Shown here: piece by piece, positions 47,766 through 60,138 of the stretch
Position numbering within the stretch: the first letter of the stretch is position 1
Layout: every line of letters starts with the position of its first letter
Source: Monosiga brevicollis MX1
Taxonomy: Eukaryota; Opisthokonta; Choanoflagellata; Craspedida; Salpingoecidae
NCBI RefSeq assembly: GCF_000002865.3
Contig: NW_001865050.1
Location: 590,863-654,862 of the forward strand
DNA length: 64,000 nucleotides
Reading direction: 5' to 3'
The notes under the pieces: generated by a model
The model's input: only the letters and a program-made list of their open reading frames with translations
Told to the model about the DNA's origin: nothing
The model's database searches: none
Made by a program: the position numbers and the translations under genes

Positions 47766-48104
47766 CTTGATGGTGTATATATGTATGTGTGTGTGGGTGT
47801 CAAGTGCATGTGTTGCACGGCAGGGAGGCTGGAAGGACAAGGGTTCGTCGGGAAGGGAACGGCAGGGGAACGGCGATCGCCAGAGAGACGAGCGGCGCCA
47901 AACGATCGACAACTTGCTCCGTGACCAGCACAGAGTCGAGCGGAAAATCTTTTCTACGAGTGGAAACTCGCAATCATCTGAGAGCAACACAGCGCGTCTC
48001 GGAACCAGCCAAGACACTGTGCGTCCACAGTGATCACAAGGGAGCGCTACGACCAGCGCAGCGCCCGCTGACTCGCAAAGACAACGGCAGCGGCACAAAA
48101 TCTT

Positions 48105-48106
<2 letters not shown>

Positions 48107-48180
<74 letters not shown>
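48107..48180. repeat. (GA)n microsatellite
   Basis: About 32 GA units ending in GACA units, in the 5' flank of the SH2 gene. Confidence 0.96.
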
Positions 48181-48183
<3 letters not shown>

Positions 48184-48258
48184 AAATGAATTGGTTTGGT
48201 CGGTTTGAGAAAGAGAGAAGCAAAGAGCAAAGACACAAAGGAAAAGTACAACTACCAC

Positions 48259-48412
48259 ATGAGAGAGAGAGAGAGAGAGATCAAGAGAGAGAGATCTAGA
48301 GATCAAGAGAGAGAGATCTCGAGATCAAGAGAGAGAGATCTAGAGAGAGAGAGAGAGATCTAGAGAGAGAGAGAAAGAGAGGAGAGAGAGAGAGAGAGAG
48401 AGTTTTCGAGAG
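48259..48412. repeat. Compound GA repeat with interspersed AGATCT palindromes
   Basis: GA runs are broken at intervals by AGATCAAGAG and by AGATCTAGAG or AGATCTCGAG units. The result is an imperfect tandem array of roughly 22-24 bp with recurring palindromic AGATCT cores. Confidence 0.85.
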
Positions 48413-48853
48413 AGTTTTAGAGAGACAGGGAGACGTCCAGCGTCTTCAAAAAATAAACCAATGAGTGTCAGTGTGTGCAAAGCAGAAGATCGCTTTAAGC
48501 CGTTGCCGTGGGGGTGATGCCGGGGGTTCGAGTGTGTATTGGGACAAGATACGAAAGTGTGACGGAAGTTACAGATAGATGCGATCACATCTGTGTGCAT
48601 TTTGTGCAGTGGAGAAAAAAAACCCGAAAGGGAGTTTGACATGAGAATTGATGATGATGATAACAACACAACACAAGTGAGCAGAAGCCGGCAGGCAACT
48701 GTATCAGCAGTGCAACTTAAAAAAAAAAAAAGAAAAGGGAGGGGAGGTGTCACAGGGTGCTCTGACGCTCAGCGCCAACGAAGAGCACGCAAGATGGAGG
48801 GAAAAGGAGGAGAAAAAAAAAACACAGCAAACAACAAGACTTTCCGAAACGCC

Positions 48854-50134
48854 TTAGGCATCGAGGCGGCAAATGTCTTCGTAGGGCAGCCGAACGGTGT
48901 CGCCCTTAGTGGGGCCACTGGTCAGCTGGACTCGGCAGCTAAAGTCTTTTTCCAAGATCTCTTCAACCACCGCTTCGGCGCCGCGAAGAGGACCGTTGAC
49001 CACCAGGACCACGCCACCTGGCTTGGGGATCACTGTCTCAAGAAAATCCTGGTCCAACTTGAGGGTGGCTTTGCTGTCCAACAGCTTGACTTTGGCTACA
49101 AAGTCATCAACCAGGCTCAACACAACGCCCTTGCACTTGTAGTAGCGTCCATCCAACACCTTCTTGTTGATCACCTTGACCACGAGGCCTGGGTAAAGCC
49201 AATTCTCAACGCGGTCGGGCCGCGCCTGCTGCTCTCGCGCAAGCCGCTCTTGCTCGCGCTCCAACTTGGCACGCTTGGCGCGCTCATTGTCCAGGCGAAT
49301 CTGCTCCAGAGCCGATAGCGGCTTGCCGGGCCGGGCCTTACCGCGGGCATCTGGACTCGTGCGTTTGGCTTTCTTCTTAATGCCCAACAAAGCATGCGCA
49401 TCCTCCTCGGCACCCGCTAGCTCGTCCAGCGCAGCGCCGGGCAAGGGGCCTTCCGCTGTTGCCGTGGTGGTCGCGTCCAACAGGGTGGGACCCCGTTTCA
49501 GGCTGACCACGACCTTATCATCCTCCGACTCACGCAGCAAGGCGGTCTTCTCCGTTTCTTCGATGGACACGCCGCTGGCCTCCACGGCCTGGCGGTCTCG
49601 CTCCATCTGGGCCTCGAGCATTTCTGCTTGACGGTCAGCCTCGTCTTTGCGCGAGGCTTCCATGCGACGGAGGCGCGCTTGCCGCTCCAGCGTCTCTGGG
49701 TCTCGGTCAATCCATTGAATGTACCAACCCTTTGGTGTTTCGTCCACCAGGCAGTATCCCTCACGTCCCAGGTACTTGACAAACTCGGTCAAGGACTGCC
49801 ATTTCGAAGCGTTCATGTGAATGTGCTCCTTGTCGCCAATGTAAGCGTTGTAGACCGAGTTGGCCATGACGCGGCGGGTATTGTAGCTGCGCCGGAGAAG
49901 GGTCAAAAAGCCGTCGCGAAACTCCTGGCTAAACTCGTCAATCACCTTGCCCGTATTTTGCCCCACCAACAGCATTTGCCGCTGGTGTGGCTCGGACATG
50001 ACGTGACACTTGAAGCCGTTGGCATCGCGACATTGCTTCTGACACACCTGGCAATACCATCGCAGCTTTTGCAGCCCCTTGCTCTTGATACGGTTCCCAA
50101 TGGCCTTGGGCGTCAGAAAGCCGTTTTTCGGCAT
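48854..50134 (-). CDS. KIN: KIN17 DNA/RNA-binding zinc-finger protein
   Basis: A single exon of 426 residues (human KIN17: 393). It begins MPKNGFLTPKAIGNRIKSKG, then the C2H2 finger WYCQVCQKQCRDANGFKCHV with H...H in MSEPHQRQM. The winged-helix core follows (FRDGFLTLLRRSYNTRRVMA, VYNAYIGDKEHIHMNASKW, LTEFVKYLGREGYCLVDE, GWYIQWIDRDPETL). The middle is a charged helix and low-complexity linker. The C-terminal tandem SH3/KOW-like module is NWLYPGLVVKVINKKVLDGR, YYKCKGVVLSLVDDFVAKV and PKPGGVVLVVNGPLRGAEAV, ending EDICRLDA. KIN17 acts in nuclear DNA damage response, replication and spliceosome-associated processes. Every family landmark is present and the ATG at 50134 matches the conserved start. 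Confidence 0.94.
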   Translation of the reverse strand: MPKNGFLTPKAIGNRIKSKGLQKLRWYCQVCQKQCRDANGFKCHVMSEPHQRQMLLVGQNTGKVIDEFSQEFRDGFLTLLRRSYNTRRVMANSVYNAYIGDKEHIHMNASKWQSLTEFVKYLGREGYCLVDETPKGWYIQWIDRDPETLERQARLRRMEASRKDEADRQAEMLEAQMERDRQAVEASGVSIEETEKTALLRESEDDKVVVSLKRGPTLLDATTTATAEGPLPGAALDELAGAEEDAHALLGIKKKAKRTSPDARGKARPGKPLSALEQIRLDNERAKRAKLEREQERLAREQQARPDRVENWLYPGLVVKVINKKVLDGRYYKCKGVVLSLVDDFVAKVKLLDSKATLKLDQDFLETVIPKPGGVVLVVNGPLRGAEAVVEEILEKDFSCRVQLTSGPTKGDTVRLPYEDICRLDA

Positions 50135-50891
50135 CTTGACCAGTCTGATGAAAAGAAAGACCAGGAAAGAAAATCAAAACGCGTGTGCCCTCGGCGGCTC
50201 CTGCTCACGCGACGCCTGCTGACCCTTGACGAGAAAGAAAAAGAAGACGATGGCGACGACGACGACAAAAATCAGAAGGAAAAAAAAAAAAAAAAGAATG
50301 ACAAAATGCTACCAAGCGTCATTATTGAGTTTATCTGACATTGGCTCCTTGCACATGCTGCTGTGTGAGCAAGCGCGCGGTTACGTTTCACGTCCGCTAC
50401 TTGATCACAATAAAGCTGTTTGGTGTTGCATGTTTGGTGTCCAAAAGGCAAAGCCAAATACAAAAAGGAGGGGTAAGTTTGATATACAGGAGCCCTAAGC
50501 GAAAGTGTGTGTGTGAGTGTGTGTGTCTCAGTGAGATTTTTTTTTTTTAAAAAAATGCTGCTGCGCGTGCAGGGTGATCAGCATCATCAACCGCGCTGCT
50601 GCCTCCCGTCACTGAGCTGCAGATACAGCTGCGTGCGCAGTATTGTTGCCGTGTCAGACTCTCGCGTCCTCTTTGCTACGAGGTGGGACAAGCATTTGTT
50701 TTTCCCCCCCGGGATCGCCAAACATTGAGGCTGCTATCATCGCCGCTTCTGACAAGTGTGCTCGCGCAAACCGCCTGTCGCTGCGTCTGTACCCCGACTT
50801 CTTGGACTGGACTTTGGCAGATCTATCAGGGTCTGACCCTCCCCGTTCCATATCTGGCTACTGTGTACCTGTCCTAGCACACCATTTCAAG
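50135..50891. other. Divergent intergenic region between KIN17 and formin
   Basis: An A15 run near 50281, CAATAAAGC at 50408 and a T10A6 tract at 50537-50553. A frame from about 50643 (ASDKCARANRLSL, RLYPDFLDWTLADLSG) runs into the proposed formin start and may be an upstream formin exon. Confidence 0.4.
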
Positions 50892-53800
50892 ATGACCAAG
50901 TGGAAGGTCAGCCAATCTGCTCCGCCCGATCTGACAGCTTTTGAGAAGCGCTCGCGGCTAGCTCACCGCCCACGTATCGCGGTCCTTTCTACTCTAGCAA
51001 CTCATCCGTATCATCATCGCCACCTGCGTTCAAGGCGTCGGTCATCACATTGCCCGCCGCCCGCCTCAACTCCTGATTGGTGAGCTGATGCACCCAATAG
51101 ATAAGACAGTGCTCGATTCGGCCTTGCCTCACAGGGGGTCGGCTCCCGTCTTGCTATCGCAGCTGCGCTGGAACGGCACACGCTGCAGAGCTACGATGAT
51201 CTCGCCGACGTGTTTACGCACGCTCGCCGCCAGTACGTACACGCACATGTACAGTGACCTGCTTGCCTTGTTGATCTGCCCCGGGCTCACGGCGTGCATC
51301 CGCCTGGTGCGGGCGCCACCCCTAGATGGATTGATCAGTTTCTTCAAGATCAAGGCTTGGGTGCCCTGCTGGCCGCGCTTCCAGTACGGTCTCGATAATG
51401 CCATGGTCCCTCGGCACTTTCTTTTGGGTCCGGGTGCACTGACAATTCCTTGACTCTCGACTTTCTGCTGTAGCATCTGGCCCAAGAGGGCATATTTGCC
51501 GCCACCAAGATCAACAACGTTGTGCGCGCCGTCTACGCTATCGTCAACCATCGTGCTACTCTGGATCGCTTGCTCGAATCCGAGGATGCCCTCAACAACC
51601 TCGTGGCCCTCTTGTCCAGTAACCACGACATGGTCTCCCGCCTTGTCTGGGAGATTTTATCCGTTTTGGCCATCTATTCGGAGGAGGGTGCGCTTTGCCT
51701 CCAGTCGGTGTTGAGCCTCAGTCCTGGGCCCCCGCCGTCATGCCCGAACCCTCGTCCACGTCTCACTTTGGATTATTGACGTGCCCGCTGCACTCTGGTG
51801 TTTTGCTGAACTCAGGCATTGGTCATGATCGCGTGTTGGGCGCGCTCGACTGGTACCAAAGCACATACGGCACGCCACACTACCTATCACCCCTCCGCAA
51901 GGTGCTGGCGACCTAGGCTGTCAATATTGCGTTCTGTACTCCTGCTGATGGTAATCATTGCTCACTATCGAAATGCCTCCTGTACCACTCATACGTCCCG
52001 ACTGGGGATTAGACCTTTAAAGATGCGGATACGGTCGAGTCTCTCCGTATGGTAGTTGGTTTTGTCAACGCCATGCTCAATGGCGCAAGCGGCATCCAGA
52101 AGCGCGTCATGCTTCGGTACGTCCAATGCTGCTGTCACTTGTGTCCTTGCTTGACATCATGCTGGTAGCGTGTAACGGTTACATTTGCTAAACATCATCG
52201 TCACTCGACCGGCAGACAAGACCTTTTGGATGTGGGCATTATCGGGATGTTTGAACGGGCCGAACACACCTACAACGACAATGGCCTTCACACGCAGCTC
52301 GAGATCTTCTTTCGCGGCATAGACGATGATATGCGCGAGGTGAGCTTCAGAGCCTTGGCGTGCTACCCATGATCGTGTCGGCATCATGTCGTGCAACATT
52401 ACCAGGTGCTGAACCATTGTGACAACAACCGCATGTATCGCAGAGTACAAAGCGCGCCGAGTCCAAGCGTGGCGGCACCTCGACGGCCGCGTCACTCTTC
52501 GCAGCCGTGCTGGAAAAAGCCAAGGCTGCTGCTTGTGCAGGTGTGTCGCAAGATTCCCACAACAGCTGCGCTTTGTTGTCTTAAACCCGTCCTGACATAT
52601 CGTGAATACGGGGGCGCATGAGCGTAGACTCGATTGAAAAGCTGCTATCAGCCCTGTACGGTGCTGGAGACGATCTCTCAACGACGCGGGCAGTATATGC
52701 ATTTGTGGCCAGTCAAGCACAAAAAGGTCTCTTGCTTTCGGGTGGAGTACGTGCACGAGTCTCCTGACCCCTGCACTTGCACTTGATGGTTGTTTAAATT
52801 GCGCCTTGTTTTCAAAAAAACTCGTTTAAGTGCATGAAGTCACTCTGACCGCTCCTTGCCACCCTATCGTTACTTCTTTTTAGAATGGCAGCCGCACTGC
52901 TTCATTGCGCATGAAGTCTTCTTTGCAGCGACAAGGGTCGAAAGATCTGGATAACCTGCGCAACTCGGTCCGCTCCACTTCATCAGTGCCGGACGGTGAA
53001 AGAAGCTCAATCGCCATTCAAACGGACAACGATGTCTTTGCAGAGCCGCCAAAGGCTCCAATGCCGCCCACTGCTCCGCCTGCTCCGGGAGGACCCGAGG
53101 CTACAGGTACCACAGCAAGTGCCCCGCCCCCACCGCCCCCACCACCACCTGGCGTTTCAGGAGGAGCACCACCACCCCCACCACCACCGCCGCCAGGAGG
53201 TTCGGGCGGGGCACCACCACCCCCACCCCCACCGCCGCCAGGAGGTTCGGGCGGGGCGCCGCCTCCGCCGCCACCCCCGCCTGGTGTGCCAGGCGCACCA
53301 GGTGCACCTCCGCCGCCACCTGGTGTGCCAGGCGCACCATCAATGGCCAACGCCAAGGTGTATAAACCTGCTGTCGAGCCGTCGGGCCCTTGCAAGCGAC
53401 TGGCATGGAACAAACTCAATGCCCGACAAATTGAGCGGAGCATTTGGGCCGTCATCGATGGTCAGTCGGACATGCGGCTTGACCTGCACTACTCGGAATT
53501 GCAAGACGAGTTCAAGGCTAAGGAGGCCAAATCCCTCAACCGCACTACAACCAACAAGGAGAGCACTGAGCCTGCCAAGGTAGGCTTTGCTTCGTGCCCA
53601 CGAATCAGGCTGATTGATACGAGCTTCTTTCGGTCATTCACTCAACGGGTTGTGCCACACAGATCTCCCTTCTCGACTCCAAGCGTTCGTTGGCCATCAA
53701 CATTATTTTGCAAACCATCCACATTGATCAGGCCAAGCTATTTGATGAGCTCAAAAATGGCGATGGCAACTCTTCAGTCTTGGACGAGCCCGTGGTTCGT

Positions 53801-56366
53801 GGTTTGCATAAGACCTTGCCCACGCCCGAAGAACAAGCAGCACTGCAAAGCTATGATGGCGATGTGGCCCAGTTGGCCCCAGCTGAGCAATATCTGATTC
53901 AGTTGATCAAGGCGAGTCTCAAAGATGTTTGGCTGATGTTGACAGATGTTTCCAGCGCAGTACCATGTCCTGCAACCCAAGAGCACCCCCGGCCTCTCCC
54001 CGCCCCCCCCTCCCCCCACAAAAGAGCAACCACGAAATAGGTAAACAAACGAATAGATTGCGATCACATTTTTAACACTGTCGCATTGGTCGTGTTGGCT
54101 GCGCTTAGATCCCTGATTTTCAGCTGCACATTGAGGCTCGTATTTTGATGTTTGATATTGAGGATCTGGAGACCGAGTACATTGAAAATCTCAACACGTT
54201 CAAAGCGGCCCTTGATGCCCTCGACGATAGCCCGTGTCTCATGAAGTATCTCACTCTTATCCGCGAAATCGGTGCGTCCTCTCGTCAGTCTGCCGGGTAC
54301 CTCCGTATTTGTGCCCGATGGTGATGGGCCGCTAAATCCGGATCTCAAAACCCTCCAGGCAACTTTGTCAACTTTGGCAGCTTTGCAGGTGGCGCCGCGG
54401 GCTTCAAGGTGAGTGCCTGTACTTGTAGCTTGAGACGTGTGCTTGCTCAGTACTCTGGCTCACATACCCCCTTTGGGACGCATGGTGGTGTTCAATCATC
54501 TGCTTGTATTAGCTTCAATCGTTACTCAAGCTGCGCGAGGTGCGGGGTGCCAATGGAGTTACGCTCTTAAACTTTATTGCTGCCAACTTAAACGAAGAGC
54601 AGCCACAACTGTTGAAAGAACTCGAAGCCTTGCTATTGAACAAGCTCAAAAAGGTGGGCTGATCACGCATACTTGAGTTTGGGCCAGTCGATGCTGCCGC
54701 GCCATTTTGATCTTATCGACCATGCGCCGACAGCTGCCTGCTGTCGACTTCGACACGCTTTCGGCAGACATTCGCTCTTTAGCCAATCGCACCAAGTCAA
54801 TTCAGCAGCGCTTGAAGGATCGCGATCAGAGCAAGCGCTACGAGGTACGCCTTCCCGCACGCTTTCTATTCAATTTTTTTTTTTTGGTTATTTGTTTTTT
54901 GTTTGTTTCTGGATGTCCAGGGTTTGCTCGGACTGTCAACTCGAGCGCGTTTTCTCCTGAGCGACTCATCTTCGCACTGTGGGCGGTGGGTCGGCTTTGT
55001 AGCCAGTCTTGAGTCGCTCTGCCCGCCATATGGAGCGGCTGTGCTCCAATTTGGAGGCAATCACTGCCTCCTCCAAAGATCTTGCTGGTACGGGCGGTGG
55101 TCTGCCGAGACTTTTGACCTACCGCTGTGTGGGTGCCTTGATTACCGATGCTTTTAATAGCCTGTCATTGATCTATCATCCGTCGTGCCCGCTTACATGC
55201 GTGTTAGCGTTTTATGTCGCCGAGCCGGATTCTCTTTTGCCCGTTTGGACGACCGCAATTGAGCAGCTTCTGCAATGCGTCACTCAAAACGAAGAGCGAC
55301 GCCTCGCTGAGCAACAGTGCGTGCCCATGGCAGTCCATTAACTATGTTGTCTGCTTCCGCTTCTCGCCGCCGCTGCGTTTCACGCTGACCTTACACGGTC
55401 TGGTGCCGGCCTTCTCACGACTATTCTTTGCTCTTTCGGGTAGACGAGTGAGTCGTGAGCAGCAGGCGGAGGCGCGTCGCCAATCTAAGCAGGACGTGCG
55501 GTCTGAGTTTAAAGAGAACAATGTTGTCGATGATCTCCTCAATCACATCAAGGTAGGCCGTTGCTGGCCGGTCTTGTCTGTCACTCCGTGACGGTGGTCA
55601 TCTCGCTGAATTCGCGAGCTGATAGATGTTTGTGCGGCGCGAGATAGAGCGGCTTTGCGGGCCACCGACCAAGCTACAATTCTGCCAGACGCACATCAGC
55701 TGCCGCGCCCATGCAGCCCGAAAATACGGTGGTTGTTCAAGTGCGCAAAGCTGCCGATGGAGTGATTCGTCGCCGTCGCAGGGTTATGCGTCCCAGCTCG
55801 TCCACCATCGACGAAGAGTCAGAGCCGGGAAGTGAGCCCCAGGATACCACGCCCACCGCTCAGTTGAGCGACCGTCCCTCGTCAAGCAGCAGTACAAGTG
55901 GGACTTCGGGCCGACGGGATTCGCGCAGTATTGAAAGCAGCATGCTGCATTTTGATTCACCATCCGCACCGCGGGGGGCTGAACCAACGGGCAACCAGCC
56001 GCCACGCCGCACCAAGCCTCTTGCAGCAGTGAAGGAAGGAACCGAGGGGGCTTCAAGTCCCCCGACCCGGCGACGTGTCGGTACCAGCGGTGCCTTTGAC
56101 ACGGACGCGCCGCTGGGTGCCAGTGCCTCCACAGACTCTGAACGCAGACCGTCTTCGGACTCTGAACGTAGACCGTCTTCGGACACGAAGGTTGGTAGTT
56201 GTCCTCTGGTCTCGGTATACTTTGGCCCAGTGCGCGACTCTGGCAACCTGCCTTTTTTCTCTGGTGTTCCCAAGTCTTCCCTCTGGCCCAGGATGTTCAC
56301 GTTGATCGCTGACCATGCCCACAGATTTATCCCCGTCGTTTGTCCATCAACGAAGTGGAGGTTTAG
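50892..56366 (+). CDS. Diaphanous/DAAM-type formin
   Basis: More than fifteen exons. The N-terminal armadillo region (GBD/FH3) reads HLAQEGIFAATKINNVVRAV, ATLDRLLESEDALNNLVALL, MVSRLVWEILSVLAIYSEEG, TVESLRMVVGFVNAMLNGAS and FERAEHTYNDNGLHTQLEIF. FH1 lies at about 53113-53345 with at least four blocks of 7-9 prolines separated by Gly-rich spacers; these bind profilin-actin. FH2 runs from CKRLAWNKLNARQIERSIWA through LLDSKRSLAINIILQ, QYLIQLIK, LHIEARILMFDIEDLE, EIGNFVNFGSFAGGAAGFKL, LLKLREVRGANGVTLLNFIA. The C-terminus has VVDDLLNHIK spliced (acceptor CATGCAG) to PENTVVVQVRKAADGVIRRR, an autoregulatory DAD with its basic cluster. A Ser-rich tail ends in INEVEV at 56366. It should nucleate and elongate unbranched actin under Rho control. 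The true N-terminus may lie upstream of 50892. Confidence 0.85.
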
Positions 56367-56633
56367 ACCAAGAACGTGGTGCAAGGAAGCACAGAAGAAA
56401 TAAACTTGCACGTGTATTGGTGGCAAGGCCCTTTTCCGCCACAACATGCCATTATGATTCGTGTGCGCCCACATTTTCACAATAATATTATTCCAAGCTG
56501 GGCTGCATCATGAAATTAATTACCAACAAGGGTTTTCTAGCGATAAGATGACCGAATAATTATCCTGGTACTCACCTGGCACAGCGAACAACCCCGATGG
56601 GGGTTTGGAGACTCTTGCCCAGGCTTGGGGTGC

Positions 56634-59600
56634 TCAACCAGAGCCATGCCGTAATTGGCGCACCTGGTCTAACAGTTGATGGAGGGCTTGCATGTACGCG
56701 TTGTATATCGATGGGTCTTCTGGCGTCTCGGTTTGGAGGGTGTGACAGACTTGCAGAATGTCGGTCAGCCGCTGGCGCAACAGGCTTTGCCGCTCTTCAG
56801 CTGCTGCAGCTTCGCCAAGCATATGGAGTTGAAAGAAATGTGGCACCCGCGGTTGTTCGCGAACTTTTCGAGTTTGTGACTGAGGTTGAGTTGTCAAGCA
56901 AGTCGCTGCTTGACGCCGCCGAAGAACGAGGGCACGCCATCTTCGCCATGCCCGAAACGCCAAGATCTTGCCTCGACCGTCCATCGAGCATGCATGAAAC
57001 GGCCGCAAAGCCCTTGTATCAGTCTAGTTGAAACATCGGGGGTGGTGATTAGGGTGGCAAGTCATTCCAAGTAAGTCGAAATGGCCGGTGACATCACTCA
57101 CGGGCGTCCTAGGGGCCAGAGCTGGCACGAGTGCGCCTGGAATTTGGATGAGTGCGCGCTCCCGGCGCCGTCGATGGCAGACAGCTCGCCAAAGAAGAAG
57201 GCCTCTGCGCATGCGCATCACTGCCCATAAAGTCAATGCATGGGCATGGAGTACTGCGCCATCACATTGTACATTACATGAGCTAAGCGACAAGAGCGCA
57301 CGTACACGTGCGTGTCGTGGAAACAAGCCAGTTATCATGCATACCCTTGCTGCCTCTTGAAATCCTGTCCCATTGGTAAGGGTGGGGGCGCCAGCACGCG
57401 CCACGAGGCGGAAACCAATCCTTACCTGCTGGTGTACCGATTCGCCTGGCTTCTTGCCGCCAGCGCACCCAAGCGGACTGCAATTGGCGCCTCCGCGCAA
57501 ACGCCTGGGCACTACCCCACCACATCAGGCGCAGGAGCAAATTCGTGAGACCGAGTGCCGTGGTGATGATGTGATGTAAGCAGGCAGTCAAGCGCTTGTC
57601 GGACACCAAGACTGTTTGCCCGAAAGGTGCGAAACTCACCGGGCAAGAGCGTGTCGCTGCTGCTGCTGCACACGAGCGTAGAGAAGAAGGCCATAAAACC
57701 CTCGGCGAAGTAGGGTCTGATAAAATTGAACGTCAGCACGCGCGTGCTTCCGCTTGTTTTCCTGCACACAGACTAGAGCATGACGCCAGCGGTGCCAGAC
57801 CCTCAATCGGGTCTGTTGCTGGTGGTGTCGAGCAAACTGCTCGCAAAGCGCTGCATCTATTCGGCGCCTAGCGGCATGCCGTCGAGCCCAGTCGTGCCAA
57901 GCAAACCAGGTGCGAAGCACGAGGCGTTGATGAAAGGCCCGTTGTGCCAAACGGGATTGTGCGCGGGCGCGCTGAGCATGAGCAAAAGCCAAGACCCATC
58001 GCACCAAGGCGTAATGCAACCGATGACGGGCTTTTTGGGAAGACAGGTCGAGCTGCCATCGATTCATGACAGCAATACGAGCGGCATGGGCAACCCAACG
58101 GTGCCATGCGGCACGCACGACACTCAAAGTGGCCACAGCGTCGGCATTCAACAAGGCACGGCGTCGTGCAACGCGATGGCGTACCAAGGCTAGCCAATGG
58201 TGCCAGGTACCTATGAGAGTCAGGTGGGCCTGCACACGCCTCATCGTTTTCAGCGCCCGTTGGTCATGTACACGTGTGGCCTGGGCCTTTTGCCACTGCG
58301 CAAAGGCTCGTTTTTCAGTCCAGCGACGCTCTTGAGTTTCACTCAGAGCCAGGGCCCTGTGCAGCCATGTCTGACGAGCTAAAAGGCCGCGCCATTGATC
58401 GAGCGAGCCCAGCAAGAGTACCGCATGACGGTATATTCGTGCGCGGCGCAGGTACTGTTGGGTTTGACGTTGTAGGTGAAGTGTAGTGGACCATCGCTGC
58501 CAGGTGCGGCGCTGGAGCGCCAGTTCGTCTTGTCGCAGAGCCAGAGCTAGGCGACGACGTGCTGTTTGCTGCACTTGAACATGGTGCCACCAAGCACGAA
58601 AGATGCGCTGATGTAGGTGCAGGTCACACAGCGCCTCTGCAACCTGAGCCTTCTTGCGTAGGCGCACGCGAGTGGCGATGGCAGCGAGCCAACTTCGCCA
58701 ATAGATAGCAAGCTGGGCTCGACGTTGTTGTCTTTGCCATTCAATGAAGACTGGTTGAGCCAGAAGACGGCGTTCAACCCTCAACTCGTAGCTGGCGCGC
58801 CATTTATGCCACGCGGCATTTCGGCGCATAAGCTGGCTCAAGTGCAGCAGCGCGTCTGCACGGGCCTGCAGCTTGTGTAAGCCTTGCCATTGCTGCCGCC
58901 AGTGCTGCAAAGCACTGTGCTGCCGATACCGTCGAACATGGTCGGTTGCCAGCTTGACCCGTGCGATCTTGGCACGGCGCAGCCGGATGAAGAGTCGCCA
59001 GGCATGCCATGTGCGCTGTAAAGCGTGGTCTCGGTTATGGGCGCAAGCACGAGCCAGTTGGGTGCGAGTTCGGCATCGGTCTGTCTGGTGCTGCTGCCAG
59101 CGGTACCAGCAGACTCGTTGCAAGCGTCGATCGCTGGCAAGTTCGGCTTGGGCCAGCAGGAGGCGAGATCGCACTTGCTCATCAACAAAGCGGCGCCAGC
59201 ATTGCCAAGCCCATCGTAGCTGATGAAGGCGTTGCAGCTGGATGGCAGCAAACCCCTTCCGTCGCAGGTGCTGTCGCCACTTCACGTGGTTGCGCCAAAT
59301 GGAAAGCGCTGCGCGGCAATGTCGTTCCGTGCATCGGTGACGTACAATGGCAGCAAGCGGCGCAAGCTGTTGTTGGCGTCGATAATACCATCGCCAAGCC
59401 CGCCAGGCTGCCTCGAGTACTCTACGACGACGGTGCTGCAAAGCAGCAGCATGCGCACCATTCCGTGCTCGACGATGTTCTGTATACTTGATCCAAGCCA
59501 GCCAAATAGTGCGCTGGCGTTGCCGGGAAAAATGAGCGACTAGCTCTGCTCCGAGGCGACCAAGTCGCTGCCGAGTTGCCAAAGCATCAGACCAGGCCCG

Positions 59601-59777
59601 CCAGGCTCGATGTTGCAAGAAGCGCCTTGCCAGCACATCTGCCCGAATTTCCAAGCGCCAGAGCAGCTCCCCCTTGTCTTCTCCCGTAAATCCACCACCG
59701 CCGCCGCCGCCACCGCCACCGCCGCTTCCGTCAGCCCGCCCGATTGAGCCCGACTCGGTGGGCAAGCTCGCCTCCAT
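56634..59777 (-). CDS. SFI1: Sfi1-like centrin-binding repeat protein
   Basis: One large exon (59777 to about 57641) holds some 24 repeats with the Sfi1 spacing in which a Trp or aromatic follows a basic helix, for example RFLQHRAWRAWSDALATR, RTIWLAWIKYTEHRRARN, RTWHAWRLFIRLRRAKIA and RIFRAWWHHVQVQQTARR. Smaller 3' exons add AWVRWRQEARR and RAWRRWRALVLRRRQAA and end in a non-repeat coil (LLRQRLTDILQVCHTLQT, YNAYMQALHQLLDQVRQL) at 56634. Sfi1 repeats form one long helix that binds a centrin molecule per repeat, at the centrosome or basal body. The first in-frame Met is 59777 (MEASLPTESG, then a poly-Gly run); the frame stays open to 59933, so a spliced upstream start is possible. Exon joints 57640-57010 are unresolved. 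Confidence 0.82.
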
Positions 59778-60081
59778 GGCCAGCTGGCAAGTGCTGCTCA
59801 CCTTCTCAGGCCATCGCTTGCTCCAAAGGGGATTCCGTCCACTCAAACTAGCGCGCTCACTCTCGCCCCCAAGCCTAGTCTTGAACAAATCACTCTCGTC
59901 CTCTGCACCTTGTCGTATCCACCATGAGTCCACACCCGCCAGCCCAAAACGCTCCGCAGGTCAGGTCGTGCTGTGAAGTTGTTGTTGTGAAGTTGTTGTG
60001 AAGTTTTTTTTTTTTTTTTTTTAACGGTCATCTAACAGTTGGAATCTGACATTTTGAGTCTTTTCGTTTTCAAACTTTTGA

Positions 60082-60138
<57 letters not shown>

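Larger units (their letters stand above)
47766..48853. other. Intergenic region with long GA repeat fields
   Basis: Between SH2 (5' side) and KIN17 (3' side). It holds GA repeats at 48107-48180 and a compound repeat at 48259-48412, a GTGT patch at 47778 and an A12 run near 48720. The long minus-strand SLSLSL frames are repeat translation. Confidence 0.6.

Noticed and set aside
48034-48306. Minus-strand frames rich in Ser-Leu (also in 47766-48251)
   Set aside because: Pure translation of GA/CT repeats upstream of the SH2 gene.
48259-48412. Possible CRISPR-like array
   Set aside because: Spacers are GA runs rather than unique sequences, and the context is eukaryotic.
52996-53583. Alternate-frame 195-codon ORF over the formin FH1
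   Set aside because: Shadow of the proline codons; the formin frame carries the conserved FH1-FH2 sequence.
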